A DNA stretch of 41,151 nt from Pseudomonadota bacterium (GCA_005778355.1 SXON01000085.1:1-41151); one strand, 5' to 3'. Shown: positions 7,788 through 16,640, counted from the first letter of the stretch. Notes: a model not told the origin generated them from the letters alone. Made by a program: numbers and translations.

Positions 7788-9017
7788 GTGCTCGTCGTCG
7801 ATCGCCTCTACCGCACGCACGTCCGCAACCCGGCGCTGCCCGTCGCTTTGCGGCTGGCCGCCAAGTTCGTCGCCGTCGTCACGCGGAAGCTCGCGAAAGA
7901 CGCCGTCCCGGTGCGCGCCGGCACCTTGTCCTACTGGACGCTGGTGGCGCTGGTTCCCGTCTTGATCCTGGTGGTGCTGGTCCTCAATGGCCTCGGCATC
8001 CTCGGGTCGGTCCCGCTGTCGGCGTTCATCGGGACCGATCTCGCCACGCGACTGCCCGACTGGCAGTCGGCGGGTCTCCCGAAGGAGCTCGACGCCAAGA
8101 GCATCGGGGCCGTGGGTCTCTTCGTGGCTTTCATGGCCAGCGCCCGCATCTTCCTCGCCGCCGAGGAGGCCTACAACCGCATCTGGAACGCGCGCGTCAA
8201 GCGCCCACTCACGTCGCGACTAGCCCTGTACTACGCCACGATCACGCTCGCGCCGGTGATCGTCGCCACCGGCACCTCGCTGACCGAGCGCGCCGAGGAA
8301 GTCACGCGCTGGCAACTCTTCCACAACGCCACGCCGGTGCTGGTCACCACCGCCGCGTTCGTCTTCGGCATTCGCGCCTTGCCCGACACTTCGGTCCGAT
8401 GGCGCTCGGCGCTGGTGGGCGGGCTCATCTCGGCCGTGCTCTTCGAAGGGCTGAAGCTGGCCTTCAGCGCCTACGTGCAACTGTTCCAGAGCACGCAGGC
8501 CACCGCGCTCATCTACGGATCGCTCGCCTTCGTCCCGTTGTTCTTGCTGTATGTGTACGCGGTATGGACCATCATCCTGCTGGGGGTGGTCATCAGCGTG
8601 GTGACCGAGCGATGGACAGAGATGGCCCGCGCCGAGGACCGCCTGATCGAGGGGACCGAGCGACGCTCCCCCGACGTATTCTTCGGCCTACAATGCCTGC
8701 TAGTGCTCGCCCGTCGTTTTCAGGCTGGACAGGGACCGTCGAGCGAGCAGGCGATCAACGCCGTGCTGGGCAGCGATCCCGACCACGTGTACGCCGCGCT
8801 CGAGACGCTCCAGCAGGCGGGCGTCATCGAGGAGGGCGAGAGCGGCTACGTGCCGGCCCTGCCGCTGGAGAAGCTCACGGTCGGCCAGGCGCTGTTGCGC
8901 TACCGCGACCGCACGCGCCCCGCCTCCGACAAGGGCGCGCCCGGTGACGACCTCGCCGAGCGCATCGCCAGCCACCCCGACTTCAAGCGCTCCATCGCCG
9001 AGATGATCGCCGCATGA
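7788..9017 (+). CDS. YihY/BrkB-family inner-membrane protein with C-terminal helical domain
   Basis: A 409-residue integral membrane protein. At least six hydrophobic segments are visible, including TLVALVPVLILVVLVLNGLGIL, IGAVGLFVAFMASARIFLAAEEAYNRIW-type sequence (family hallmark), ALYYATITLAPVIVATG, a segment ending VFGIRALPD, LIYGSLAFVPLFLLYVYAVW and IILLGVVISVV. Residues about 290-409 are cytoplasmic and look like a winged-helix module (SEQAINAVLGSDPDHVYAALETLQQAGVIEE) as found in long members of the family. The family was once called RNase BN in error; its function is not established, though envelope roles are suggested. GTG start; it overlaps the transglycosylase by ATGA, linking it to peptidoglycan synthesis here. 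Confidence 0.88.
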   Translation: MLVVDRLYRTHVRNPALPVALRLAAKFVAVVTRKLAKDAVPVRAGTLSYWTLVALVPVLILVVLVLNGLGILGSVPLSAFIGTDLATRLPDWQSAGLPKELDAKSIGAVGLFVAFMASARIFLAAEEAYNRIWNARVKRPLTSRLALYYATITLAPVIVATGTSLTERAEEVTRWQLFHNATPVLVTTAAFVFGIRALPDTSVRWRSALVGGLISAVLFEGLKLAFSAYVQLFQSTQATALIYGSLAFVPLFLLYVYAVWTIILLGVVISVVTERWTEMARAEDRLIEGTERRSPDVFFGLQCLLVLARRFQAGQGPSSEQAINAVLGSDPDHVYAALETLQQAGVIEEGESGYVPALPLEKLTVGQALLRYRDRTRPASDKGAPGDDLAERIASHPDFKRSIAEMIAA

Positions 9018-10255
9018 CGAAGTGGATCCTGATCGTCGCCGTGATCGCCGGGCTCGGGCTGGCGGCGTGGATCGGCCTCCGCGAGAGCGCCAGCCGGGGG
9101 GCGCCGGAGACCGTGACCGAACAGACAACGGCCGAGGATGAAGGCCTCACGTTGCTCCCCGCCGTGCACATCGAGGAGAACACGCCCTACGGGCCGGTCC
9201 AGGTGGACTACGACCCCAACGCCGAGCCCGAGAAGCCAAACGTGGTCGCGAGCTGTCGATGCACGATCACCCACGAGGATCTGGGCGGGACGCTCGGCCC
9301 CATCGACGTGACGGCCGAAGGGCGCTGGGAGGGCGGCCGCTTTGCCGGGACGGTGGAGGCGAAGGGGGTGAAGGTCGAGATCGACGCCGAGGTATCAGCG
9401 CTCGAGCTCGCGGCGGGACGCTACACCCTCCCCCCGACCGAGATCAGCGCGGTGTACGCCGCCGTCGCCTCCCTGGTGCCCGAGTCGCGACAGGCCGACA
9501 TCCGAGGCACCCTCGCGGGTAACGGCGAGTTCCGACTGCTCCCGCTGCGCTTCACCTTCCGCCCCAGCGTGGCTGACTTCAACGTGGATGGGCTCGTCGG
9601 GCCCGAGTACCGGATGGGCTCGTTCACCTACATGGGTCGCGACAAGGACGGCAACCTCGTGCCGGTGCGGGGTGGCGAGGGCACCGAGGGCTGGCTGCCG
9701 CTCGTCGACGCGGGGCGCATGCTCCCGGCGGCCGTGATCTCCGCCGAGGACGCTGCCTTTCGCTCGCACGCCGGCTTTTCCGTCGAGGGCATGACCGACG
9801 CGGCGCACGACAACGACGTGGAGGGGAAGGTGGTCCGCGGCGGGAGCACGCTGTCGCAACAGCTGGCGAAGAACCTGTTTCTCACGCCCGAGCGCACGTA
9901 CGCTCGAAAGCTCAAGGAGCTGCTCTACGCGGTGGAGATGGAGCGAGAGCTCGGCAAGGACCGCATCCTCGAGCTCTACCTGAACGTGATCGAGTGGGGA
10001 CCCACCGTGCGCGGGGCCCGCGCCGCCTCGGAGGCCTACTTCCTCAAGCAGCCCGCGGGCCTACTCCCCGAGGAAGCCGCGTTCATGGCGAGCATCATCC
10101 GCAATCCGCGCGGCGGCTGGGAGAAGGAGTACGTGGGTGGACGCGTACAAACCCGGCGCCTGAGCTGGATCCTGGACAACATGGTGACGATCTCCCCCGA
10201 GGAACGCCTCGCAGCGCTCACCCGCGACGTTCACTTCGTACCGCCCAAGAAATAG
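9014..10255 (+). CDS. Membrane-anchored GT51 peptidoglycan glycosyltransferase with extra N-terminal domain
   Basis: Predicted to polymerise lipid II into glycan strands at the outer face of the inner membrane. An N-terminal anchor (WILIVAVIAGLGLAAWIGL) is followed by about 200 residues of beta-rich sequence resembling AsmA/intermembrane-type modules, then the GT51 domain from about residue 225. Key motifs are AVISAEDAAFRSHAGF (catalytic Glu near 244), RGGSTLSQQLAKNLFL, and KELLYAVEMERELGKDRILELYLNVIEWG. No transpeptidase domain follows, so it is monofunctional like MtgA but 413 residues long, against about 230-270 for MtgA. The N-terminal addition may tether the enzyme to a partner. It overlaps the YihY-type gene by four bases and abuts the next gene, whose GTG follows its stop directly. 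Confidence 0.9.
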   Translation: MTKWILIVAVIAGLGLAAWIGLRESASRGAPETVTEQTTAEDEGLTLLPAVHIEENTPYGPVQVDYDPNAEPEKPNVVASCRCTITHEDLGGTLGPIDVTAEGRWEGGRFAGTVEAKGVKVEIDAEVSALELAAGRYTLPPTEISAVYAAVASLVPESRQADIRGTLAGNGEFRLLPLRFTFRPSVADFNVDGLVGPEYRMGSFTYMGRDKDGNLVPVRGGEGTEGWLPLVDAGRMLPAAVISAEDAAFRSHAGFSVEGMTDAAHDNDVEGKVVRGGSTLSQQLAKNLFLTPERTYARKLKELLYAVEMERELGKDRILELYLNVIEWGPTVRGARAASEAYFLKQPAGLLPEEAAFMASIIRNPRGGWEKEYVGGRVQTRRLSWILDNMVTISPEERLAALTRDVHFVPPKK

Positions 10256-11305
10256 GTGGAACGACCAGTTTACCTGTGTGCCACGGCGGGAATCCCGGCG
10301 CTCGGACCCTCGGGCGCCTCCGCCCACGTGCGGGGAGTGGCCACCGCGCTCGGTGCCACGCTCGTCACGCCGCGCCTCGCCGACCACCGAGGGATTCACG
10401 CGCAGATCGGGGTGCCGGTGATCCCCTGCGGCGTGGCCGGCTGGCCGAGCTGGCTGTCCGCCTGGGAAGAGGAGCGGGAGATCTACACCGCGCGGCGCTG
10501 CACCCACCCGGCGCTCGGGCTCCGGCCCACGTTGCTCTGGGAGCGCTACACGCTCTTCTCCGACGCCGGCTGGAAGGCGGCGCGCCACAGCAAAGCACGC
10601 TGGATCCTGGAGGTGAATGCGCCGCTCGTCGAGGAAAGAGCCCGCTTCGAGTCGCTTGCCCAGCGAGCGCTGGCGGAGCACTGGGAGCGTCGCATCCTCG
10701 GCGCGGCGGGCGCGGAGGGCGAGGTGGTGGCCGTCTCCCGGTGGCTGGTGGACTGGCTCGGCGGGATGGGCATCAAAGCGCGCCTCTTGTCCAACGGCGT
10801 GTCGCGACACGTAGGAAATCGAGAGGCCGCACGCCGAGCCCTCGGCTTCGCGGACGACGACTTCGTCGTCGGCTTCCTCGGCTCGATGAAGCCCTGGCAT
10901 GGCGTGGAGGCCTTGCCGGGCGTGGTGGAGCAGATCCCGGGCGCGGTTGGCCTATGCGTGGGCGACGGCCCGGTGAAGCTCGAGCACCCGCGCGTGCGCA
11001 CGGTGGGACAGGTGAACGAGGCGCGCGCGGCCGACCTCGTCGCGGCGATGGACGTGGGCCTCGCGCCCTACCGGTCCGACGCCCCGCCGTGGTTTTGTCC
11101 CCTGAAGATCCTTGCTTACCGCGCGCAGGGCACGCCCGTGGTCGCGACCGACACCGGTGACTGTGCGCTCGTCACCGGGACGGGCGGGAGCGTGGTGTCA
11201 CGGGTGGAGGATCTCGTCGAGGCCGCCGCCCAGTGGCGCGGTCGGCGTTGTACGCCTCACGTTCGCGGCTGGGACGAGGTGGTGGAGGAAGCGCTCAGGC
11301 GTTGA
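10256..11305 (+). CDS. GT4-type glycosyltransferase
   Basis: A 349-residue GT-B fold glycosyltransferase. The N-terminus has the donor-site-proximal loop pattern GIPALGPSGASAHVRGVATAL; the middle has VVAVSRWLVDWLGGMGIKARLLSNGVSRH; the C-terminal half shows VVGFLGSMKPWHGVEAL, AADLVAAMDVGLAPYRSD and a sugar-nucleotide site around PLKILAYRAQGTPVVATDTG (usual EAMA-x-G-x-PVV replaced by KILAYRAQGTPVV). It begins at a GTG that directly follows the stop of the transglycosylase gene, so it probably depends on translational coupling. The neighbours suggest a surface glycan or cell-wall-linked polysaccharide; donor and acceptor cannot be read from sequence. Its last 11 bases overlap the convergent lpdA gene. 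Confidence 0.88.
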   Translation: MERPVYLCATAGIPALGPSGASAHVRGVATALGATLVTPRLADHRGIHAQIGVPVIPCGVAGWPSWLSAWEEEREIYTARRCTHPALGLRPTLLWERYTLFSDAGWKAARHSKARWILEVNAPLVEERARFESLAQRALAEHWERRILGAAGAEGEVVAVSRWLVDWLGGMGIKARLLSNGVSRHVGNREAARRALGFADDDFVVGFLGSMKPWHGVEALPGVVEQIPGAVGLCVGDGPVKLEHPRVRTVGQVNEARAADLVAAMDVGLAPYRSDAPPWFCPLKILAYRAQGTPVVATDTGDCALVTGTGGSVVSRVEDLVEAAAQWRGRRCTPHVRGWDEVVEEALRR

Positions 11306-12698
11306 CGACGTGAATCGCCTGCCCGATCGCCGCCTTCGCCGCTTCCATGATGCCCTCGCCGAGGGTGGGGTGCGGGTGGATGGTGAGGCCGATGTCGAGC
11401 GCCTCGCAGTCCATCTCCACCGCGAGCGCCGCCTCGGAGATGAGGTCGCTGGCGTGCGGACCACAGATGGTGACTCCGAGCACCCGGTCGTTCGACTTGT
11501 CAACGATCACCTTGATGAAACCGTCGGTGTCGCCCGTCGTGAGCGCACGACCGATGGCGGCGAAGGGCACCTTGCCCACCTTCACCTCGTAGCCCTTGGC
11601 CTTCGCCTCGTGCTCCATCAGGCCGGCGGTCGCGATCTCCGGATCGGTGAACACCACGGCGGGCACGGTCTTGGCCACGTTGTGCGCGTTGTGACCGCCG
11701 ATCACCTCGGCCGCCACCTCGCCGTCGTGACTCGCCTTGTGCGCGAGCATCAGTCCCGTGGTGCAGTCGCCGATGGCGAAGACCCCCGGCACCGTGGTCT
11801 TCAGCTGGCTATCGGTCTTGATGAAGCGGCCTTCCATGGCCACGCCGGTGGCCTCGAGCTTGCAGGTGTCCGTGTTGGGGCGGCGCCCGACCGTCACCAG
11901 GATGTAGTCCACGTCGACCGACTTCTCGCCGTCCGGCCCGCGGTAGCGGAGCGTGGCCCCGCCATCGCCCTCCTCCCAGCCGAGCGCCTGCGACTTCGTG
12001 AACACCTTGATCTTGTCCTTCTTGAGCTTCCGCTCGATCAGCTTCACCACGTCGGGATCGAAGCCGGGGAGCACCTGGTCGGCCGCCTCGACCACCGTCA
12101 CCTCGCTGCCGAGCTTGGCGTACATCATGCCCATCTCGAGGCCGATGTAGCCGCCACCGATCACCGCCAGGCGACGGGGGATCTCGTCGAGCGCGAGCGC
12201 CTTGGTGCTGTCGAGCACGCGGCGGTCCTTGAAGGAGAAGCCCGGGATCTCGATGGGCCGCGAACCCACCGCGATGACGATGTTGTCGGCTTCGACGGTG
12301 ACAACGCCTTCGGCCGTCGTGACGGCGAGGGTCTTGGGACCGGTGAACTCGGCTGCGCCCACCATCATGTCGACCTTGTTGGCCTTGAGCAGGGTGCGCA
12401 CGCCGCCGGTGAGCTTGTTGACGACCGATTGTTTCCATGCCTGCAACTTGTCCATGTGGACAATGGGCTTGCCGGGCACCTCGATGCCCATCACGTCGGC
12501 GTGGGCGATCTCTTCCACGCGCTTGCCGGCGGTGATGAGCGCCTTGCTCGGGATGCAGCCCACGTTGAGGCACACGCCACCCCAGTACTCGCGCTCGATG
12601 ACCAGCGTCTTGACGCCCAGCTGCCCGAGGCGGATGCCGCAGGGGTAGCCGCCGGGTCCGGCTCCGAGGACGACGGCGCTGTACTTCACGGTAGACAT
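11295..12698 (-). CDS. lpdA: Dihydrolipoyl dehydrogenase
   Basis: The E3 flavoprotein of 2-oxoacid dehydrogenase and glycine cleavage complexes, reoxidising dihydrolipoamide with NAD+. At 467 residues it has the family length. FAD site GAGPGG at 12-17; redox disulphide C43 and C48 in GGVCLNVGCIPSK; NAD site IGGGYIGLEMG near 180; second FAD motif FAIGDCT; catalytic HPHPTLGE near the C-terminus. I start at the ATG at 12698 (MSTVKYSAVV) because AGGAG sits seven bases upstream; the open frame extends 15 codons further without similarity. The E1 and E2 subunits are not in the window. The 3' end overlaps the convergent glycosyltransferase gene by 11 bases. Confidence 0.96.
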   Translation of the reverse strand: MSTVKYSAVVLGAGPGGYPCGIRLGQLGVKTLVIEREYWGGVCLNVGCIPSKALITAGKRVEEIAHADVMGIEVPGKPIVHMDKLQAWKQSVVNKLTGGVRTLLKANKVDMMVGAAEFTGPKTLAVTTAEGVVTVEADNIVIAVGSRPIEIPGFSFKDRRVLDSTKALALDEIPRRLAVIGGGYIGLEMGMMYAKLGSEVTVVEAADQVLPGFDPDVVKLIERKLKKDKIKVFTKSQALGWEEGDGGATLRYRGPDGEKSVDVDYILVTVGRRPNTDTCKLEATGVAMEGRFIKTDSQLKTTVPGVFAIGDCTTGLMLAHKASHDGEVAAEVIGGHNAHNVAKTVPAVVFTDPEIATAGLMEHEAKAKGYEVKVGKVPFAAIGRALTTGDTDGFIKVIVDKSNDRVLGVTICGPHASDLISEAALAVEMDCEALDIGLTIHPHPTLGEGIMEAAKAAIGQAIHVVNA

Positions 12699-12775
12699 GC
12701 GGGCTCCTGGAAGGGGTCCGGGCCTAACGCGGGCCCTCGTCATGTTCCGGCGACCAAGATCCGATCCTCCGATCG

Positions 12776-13063
12776 ATGCGACTCCTCCTCACCGTCTCCG
12801 TCCTCGCCGCCGGTCTCGGCTACGCGCTCGACAAGGCGGCGAGCCAGACGCAGCGACTCGAGGCCAGGGCGCTGTCGATGCAGACCGCCGAGGAGATGGG
12901 CCTGGAGTTTCAGTCCGCGCCCCGTTCGGCCGCCCGCAAGCGCCAGGTGATCTACGTCGACGAGTCGAGCTACCCGAGCGGCCAGCACCAGGACGAACTC
13001 TGGAAAGAGCGGACCGCACGCGCGATGCGCGGCGAACCGATCTTCGAGGGTCAGGAGCGGTAA
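12776..13063 (+). CDS. Small hypothetical protein with N-terminal hydrophobic segment
   Basis: A 95-residue protein not recognised. The N-terminus MRLLLTVSVLAAGLGYALDKAA is hydrophobic and may be a signal peptide or membrane anchor. The remainder is charged (RKRQVIYVDESSYPSGQHQDELWKERTARAMRGEPIFEGQER). It is divergent from lpdA, 77 bases away, and its last 13 bases overlap the convergent TauE-type gene. The codon bias (strong G/C at third positions) supports coding. No convincing ribosome site precedes the ATG. Confidence 0.6.
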   Translation: MRLLLTVSVLAAGLGYALDKAASQTQRLEARALSMQTAEEMGLEFQSAPRSAARKRQVIYVDESSYPSGQHQDELWKERTARAMRGEPIFEGQER

Positions 13064-13797
13064 ACGTCGAAGGCGAGCTTTCCCACGAGCACGCAGCTCA
13101 CGACGAGAAACACGGTCCTGACCCAGCTGGAGCCGCGCGCGAGCGCGATCCGCGCGCCGATGAGATTGCCGGCCACGCTCGACACCGCCATGGGGATCGA
13201 CCACTCCCAGCGGATGTTGCCTCCCCACGCGAAGACGATGATCGCGGCGAGGTTGGTGGTGGCGTTCACCACCTTCGCCCCCGCGCCGGCGCCGAGGAAG
13301 TCGAGACCGAGCGTGGCGATGAAGGCGACGATCAGGAACGTGCCGGTTCCCGGGCCGATCATCCCGTCGTAGAGCCCAATGATGGCGCCGAGTGCCATCG
13401 CCAGCCACGGGCGCTCGACGCCGCCCGCGAGCTTGCCGAAGTCGGGACGGAAGAAGGTGAAGCCAGCCACCAGGACGAGCGCGATCAGGATCGCCGGTTT
13501 CAGCACGCTGGCATCGAGCCCACGGGCCACTAGCGCGCCGACCGCGCTCGCGACGCCGGCCGCACCCGCGGCGAGGCCCACCGAGCGCCAGGGCAAGGGC
13601 ACGCTACGCGCGTAGCGGATCGCCGCTGCCGCCGTGCCCCAGAACGCCGCGCCCTTGTTGGTGCCGAGCACCGTGGCCACGGGGGCATCGGGCATGAGCG
13701 CGAAGACCGCCGGCACCTGGATGAGGCCCCCACCGCCCGCCATGGCGTCGACAAGGCCCGCGAAGAAGGCAGCGAGGCAGGCGAGGGCGATGTTCAC
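13051..13797 (-). CDS. TauE/SafE-family permease
   Basis: A 248-residue polytopic membrane protein of the TauE/SafE (4-toluenesulfonate/sulfite exporter) family. The two-fold repeat is visible: FFAGLVDAMAGGGGLIQVPA with GTNKGAAFWGTAAAAIRYAR in the first half, and IGLYDGMIGPGTGTFLIVAF with GAGAKVVNATTNLAAIIVFAWGG in the second. About eight hydrophobic segments are present. Family members export sulfite, sulfoacetate or other small anions, but the substrate here cannot be told. The start is a GTG at 13797, ten bases after the PEGA gene's stop, so it may be the last gene of that operon. Confidence 0.9.
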   Translation of the reverse strand: MNIALACLAAFFAGLVDAMAGGGGLIQVPAVFALMPDAPVATVLGTNKGAAFWGTAAAAIRYARSVPLPWRSVGLAAGAAGVASAVGALVARGLDASVLKPAILIALVLVAGFTFFRPDFGKLAGGVERPWLAMALGAIIGLYDGMIGPGTGTFLIVAFIATLGLDFLGAGAGAKVVNATTNLAAIIVFAWGGNIRWEWSIPMAVSSVAGNLIGARIALARGSSWVRTVFLVVSCVLVGKLAFDVYRS

Positions 13798-13807
13798 GCG
13801 GGGGGAG

Positions 13808-14614
13808 CTACCCCGTTTGCGCGGCGCTGTAGTCGAGGCGAACTGAGCGACCGTCCTTCACCTCGACCGTCTCCTGGAACACCTCGCCGCCCACGCGCAG
13901 CGCGATCTCGTACTCGCCCACCGGCAGCGTGAAGAGGCCTGCGCCCTGCACCACGCCGCGGGGGCCGCCGTCGATCCACAGGTCCGCGTCGATGCTGGTG
14001 GTGATCTCGATGACGCCGTGCCCCGGCGCCACCTCCACCATCTCGCCGCCCTCGGTGTTCACCTCGGCCAGCTCGGGCGGCGACGCTTCGAGCGCGTGGG
14101 CCACCATCTCGCGCAGGCTGCCAATCCACGTGCGGGGCGCCCCTTCCGGAGGCACGGCCACGGGCACCACGCCGGCCACCGCGCCCGGGATGTCGGGGTG
14201 CGGGATCAAGACGGCGAGGCCCGCGCCGAGGCTCACCACCGCGATGCCCGCCACCAGGGCACGCGGCACGCGTGGGAGCGTCACCGGCTCACGATGAGCA
14301 ACGCCCCGCGCGTCACCCGCCGAGAGGCGACGCTGCGGCACCGGCCGTTTCTCCACCCGCGCGAGCAGGGGCGGCGCGGCCGCAGCGACCAGATCGTCGT
14401 CACTGGCCTCGTCGAGGGCGAGGTCGGGCGATTCGACGTCGGGCGCGAAGAAGCCACAATCGTCGGGGATTTCCTCGGGCGCGACGAGGAGCGTGACGTG
14501 GCTCGACTCGAAAAACGCCGCGATCGCCTCGGGCATGAAGCCCGAGGTGACCACGGGAGCAGCCGGGACGAGAACCCGTCCCGGTCGCTCGAAGAGTCGT
14601 GCCGGCGCAGGCAC
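13808..14614 (-). CDS. PEGA-domain protein with one membrane segment
   Basis: A 268-residue protein. Residues 1-118 are a low-complexity, partly acidic cytoplasmic region; residues about 119-137 (ALVAGIAVVSLGAGLAVLI) are a membrane anchor; the outer part ends in a PEGA domain at about 200-265 (IEITTSIDADLWIDGGPRGVV, LFTLPVGEYEIALRVGGE). PEGA domains are beta-sandwich modules common in myxobacterial kinases and S-layer-like proteins. The GTG start shares its last base with the stop of the preceding SdrD-like gene (CTAGTG on the coding strand), so the two are co-translated. A cytoplasmic head joined to an outer PEGA module suggests a link between the surface protein and the cell interior, which is inference. 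Confidence 0.75.
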   Translation of the reverse strand: MPAPARLFERPGRVLVPAAPVVTSGFMPEAIAAFFESSHVTLLVAPEEIPDDCGFFAPDVESPDLALDEASDDDLVAAAAPPLLARVEKRPVPQRRLSAGDARGVAHREPVTLPRVPRALVAGIAVVSLGAGLAVLIPHPDIPGAVAGVVPVAVPPEGAPRTWIGSLREMVAHALEASPPELAEVNTEGGEMVEVAPGHGVIEITTSIDADLWIDGGPRGVVQGAGLFTLPVGEYEIALRVGGEVFQETVEVKDGRSVRLDYSAAQTG

Positions 14615-16428
14615 TAGAAGCTCGTCGCCGGGGCCGACATCGGCACGTAGTACACCGCGTCGGAGCTGTTGAAGCTCTCGAGCAGCTCCTGCATCGCCAC
14701 GACCTCGGCGTCAGAGCCGTAGTTCCACGCGTAGATCGCCTGCTCGATGAGGTCGCTCGCGCTCACCAGGGAGCCGTCCGAACGCTCGAGGTAGGCGCCC
14801 GGGTCGTCGAGACGGTGCTGCGTGTTGAAGATGAAGGCGAGGAGTTGCTGGGCGAGCTGCTCCTCGTGGGTGCCGCCGCCGTTGTTCTCGTTGAGGAAGT
14901 CGCTCACCTCGGCCCAGGGGGTGCCCTCGCCGCCGAGGTTGCCGATGGCGCCTTCCGCGGCGGGCACCGGGGTGCCGTCGGAGAAGTAGCCGTCGAAGGG
15001 CTCGTCGCCGCCGTCGAAGTAGGCGCTGGGCGTGCGGTAGGGGTCGAGCGCGTTGGCCTCGGCGATGTCGTCGAGGGTGAGCTCGCTCAGGCCGTTGATG
15101 TTGTGCCAGTAGCCCTTGGTGCCGAAGTCGGCGACGGACCAGTAGGTGTTGGTGTAGTCCACCACGAGCTCGGAGCCGGCCATCGTGGCGCCGGAGAGCG
15201 TGCTCACGATGTCGCCGGTGGCGCTGGTGGCGCCGGTGGCCGACCAGCCGGTGTCGAGGGCGGTGCCTTCGGTCACGGTGTACGCGCCCGGCGCGAGGTC
15301 GTCGAAGAGCGCGCAGCCGCTGTCGTCGGCGTAGGCGTCCACCGGGCCCACGGCGGTGCCGGTCACGGCGGTGCCGCTCAGCGTGAAGAGCCAGCCGGGC
15401 ACGAAGCCCTCGTCGGCGTCTTGCACGCCGTTGCCGTTGCGGTCGAAGACCTTGCAGGCGTCGACACTGCCGAGGCCCACGTTGCCGTACACCACCGCGT
15501 GCGTCTCGCCGGAGGTGCCGACGACGGTGACGCTCACGGTGGGGGTGGCACCCATCGACGCGCCGTCGACATAGGCGGCGGTCTGCTGCGTGCCAGCCGG
15601 GGTGCTCTCGGTGAGGGCGTAGCTGCCCGCGGTGTCGGCCACGACGGTGGCGCTGGTGTAGACCGTGTTGGTGACGCCGAGGGGATCGGTGGAGTCCACC
15701 GCCCAGCCGGTGACGGTTGCCTCGTCGAGGCCCTGGCTCCCGTCCATGTTCGCGTCGTGGAACTTCGACACGGTGATGAGCGGCGCGGTGTAGGGCTTGC
15801 CCTTGTACTTGACCTTGTAGTTGTCGGTCTTGCTGTCGGCAGGCTTGAAGCCGTGGTAGTTGCCCGGCGAGTAGCTCTCGCCGTTGACCGTGCAGCCGCC
15901 CTTGCCCGAGCAGCCCGCGGTGCTGCCGAGGTAGGCGCTGGTGGGGGTGAGCCACACCTTGTAAACGCCGCCGGGGTTCGGCGTGTCGTCGTAGGGGTAG
16001 AGCTGCACGGTCTTCCCGCCGTGGTCGACGTCGGTGCCCGACGCGTGCGTGCAGGTCGAGCCGGTCCAGGTGCCCTGGACCTTGCTGTAGTTGGTTCCCG
16101 AGTACACGCCGTCGATCACGCCATCGCCGTTGACGTGCACCTTGCGGCACGAGATGTGGTCGGAGGAGAGCAGGTCCTGGCCCGAGGGGTCGGTCACCTG
16201 GTAGTAGTAGTCGCCCTCGGGGAGTCCAGCGGCGCTGGCCGGCGCGTTCGGACCGGGGCCACCGTCGAGGTACACGTCGGTCTTGGCCTCGTAGTGCGTG
16301 TTCTCGTTGACGACGGAACCGTCGGCGGTGGTGGTGAAGATCGCCCCGGAGAGGTTGGCGGCGTAGGCCACCACGGGAAGGGCAACAATCGAGGAACCGA
16401 CGAGCAAAGCTAGCGCAGGGCGACGCAT
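14614..16428 (-). CDS. Large secreted SdrD/prealbumin-like surface protein
   Basis: A 604-residue exported protein. The signal peptide is MRRPALALLVGSSIVALPVVAYA. The middle holds two SdrD B-like modules that open with calcium-loop sequences: KFHDANMDGSQGLDEATVTGW near residue 222 and a second with FDRNGNGVQDADEGFVPGW near 326, each followed by a beta-sandwich ending in YTVTEGT or YALTEST. Residues about 429-604 are a different domain (DFGTKGYWHNINGLSELTLDDIAEANALDP) with no recognised relative. Cysteines in the N-terminal third could form disulphides. It lacks an LPXTG or visible sorting tail, so surface retention is unclear. CCGGAGA lies upstream of the ATG. The stop is shared by one base with the PEGA gene. 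Confidence 0.8.
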   Translation of the reverse strand: MRRPALALLVGSSIVALPVVAYAANLSGAIFTTTADGSVVNENTHYEAKTDVYLDGGPGPNAPASAAGLPEGDYYYQVTDPSGQDLLSSDHISCRKVHVNGDGVIDGVYSGTNYSKVQGTWTGSTCTHASGTDVDHGGKTVQLYPYDDTPNPGGVYKVWLTPTSAYLGSTAGCSGKGGCTVNGESYSPGNYHGFKPADSKTDNYKVKYKGKPYTAPLITVSKFHDANMDGSQGLDEATVTGWAVDSTDPLGVTNTVYTSATVVADTAGSYALTESTPAGTQQTAAYVDGASMGATPTVSVTVVGTSGETHAVVYGNVGLGSVDACKVFDRNGNGVQDADEGFVPGWLFTLSGTAVTGTAVGPVDAYADDSGCALFDDLAPGAYTVTEGTALDTGWSATGATSATGDIVSTLSGATMAGSELVVDYTNTYWSVADFGTKGYWHNINGLSELTLDDIAEANALDPYRTPSAYFDGGDEPFDGYFSDGTPVPAAEGAIGNLGGEGTPWAEVSDFLNENNGGGTHEEQLAQQLLAFIFNTQHRLDDPGAYLERSDGSLVSASDLIEQAIYAWNYGSDAEVVAMQELLESFNSSDAVYYVPMSAPATSF

Positions 16429-16640
16429 GATGTCTCCGGGTGGGCAGGATGAGTAGTGTTCGACCAGACCGGCGGGGAGGCCGTCAGGAGGGGTACGGAG
16501 TTTCCCGCACAGTGGTGACGGTCCCCCATGACGTGGAATGCGTCACCCGGCCGCAGTCAGCGTCAAAGCCCCTCAAAAAAGCAAAAATACGATAGCGCAC
16601 AAACCACATGAACAACCAACGTTAGGCCAAGTCAAGGAGA
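16429..16640. promoter_or_regulatory. Divergent intergenic region with inverted repeat and A/T-rich patch
   Basis: This 212-base gap separates the SdrD-like gene from the divergent serine hydrolase. It contains TGACG-N7-CGTCA (16529-16545), a symmetrical site that could bind a dimeric regulator, with a third TGACG 13 bases further upstream (16516-16520). Next to it is the most A/T-rich stretch of the neighbourhood (16563-16622, with CTCAAAAAAGCAAAAATACGATAG). TACGAT at 16588-16593 is a possible -10 box for the plus-strand gene. No coding sequence is evident. Confidence 0.4.

Noticed and set aside
14599..16413. A 604-residue open frame on the plus strand opposite the SdrD-like gene
   Set aside because: It is the mirror of the real gene caused by high GC content; it has Val/Gly/His/Arg-rich composition, no domain and no signal peptide.
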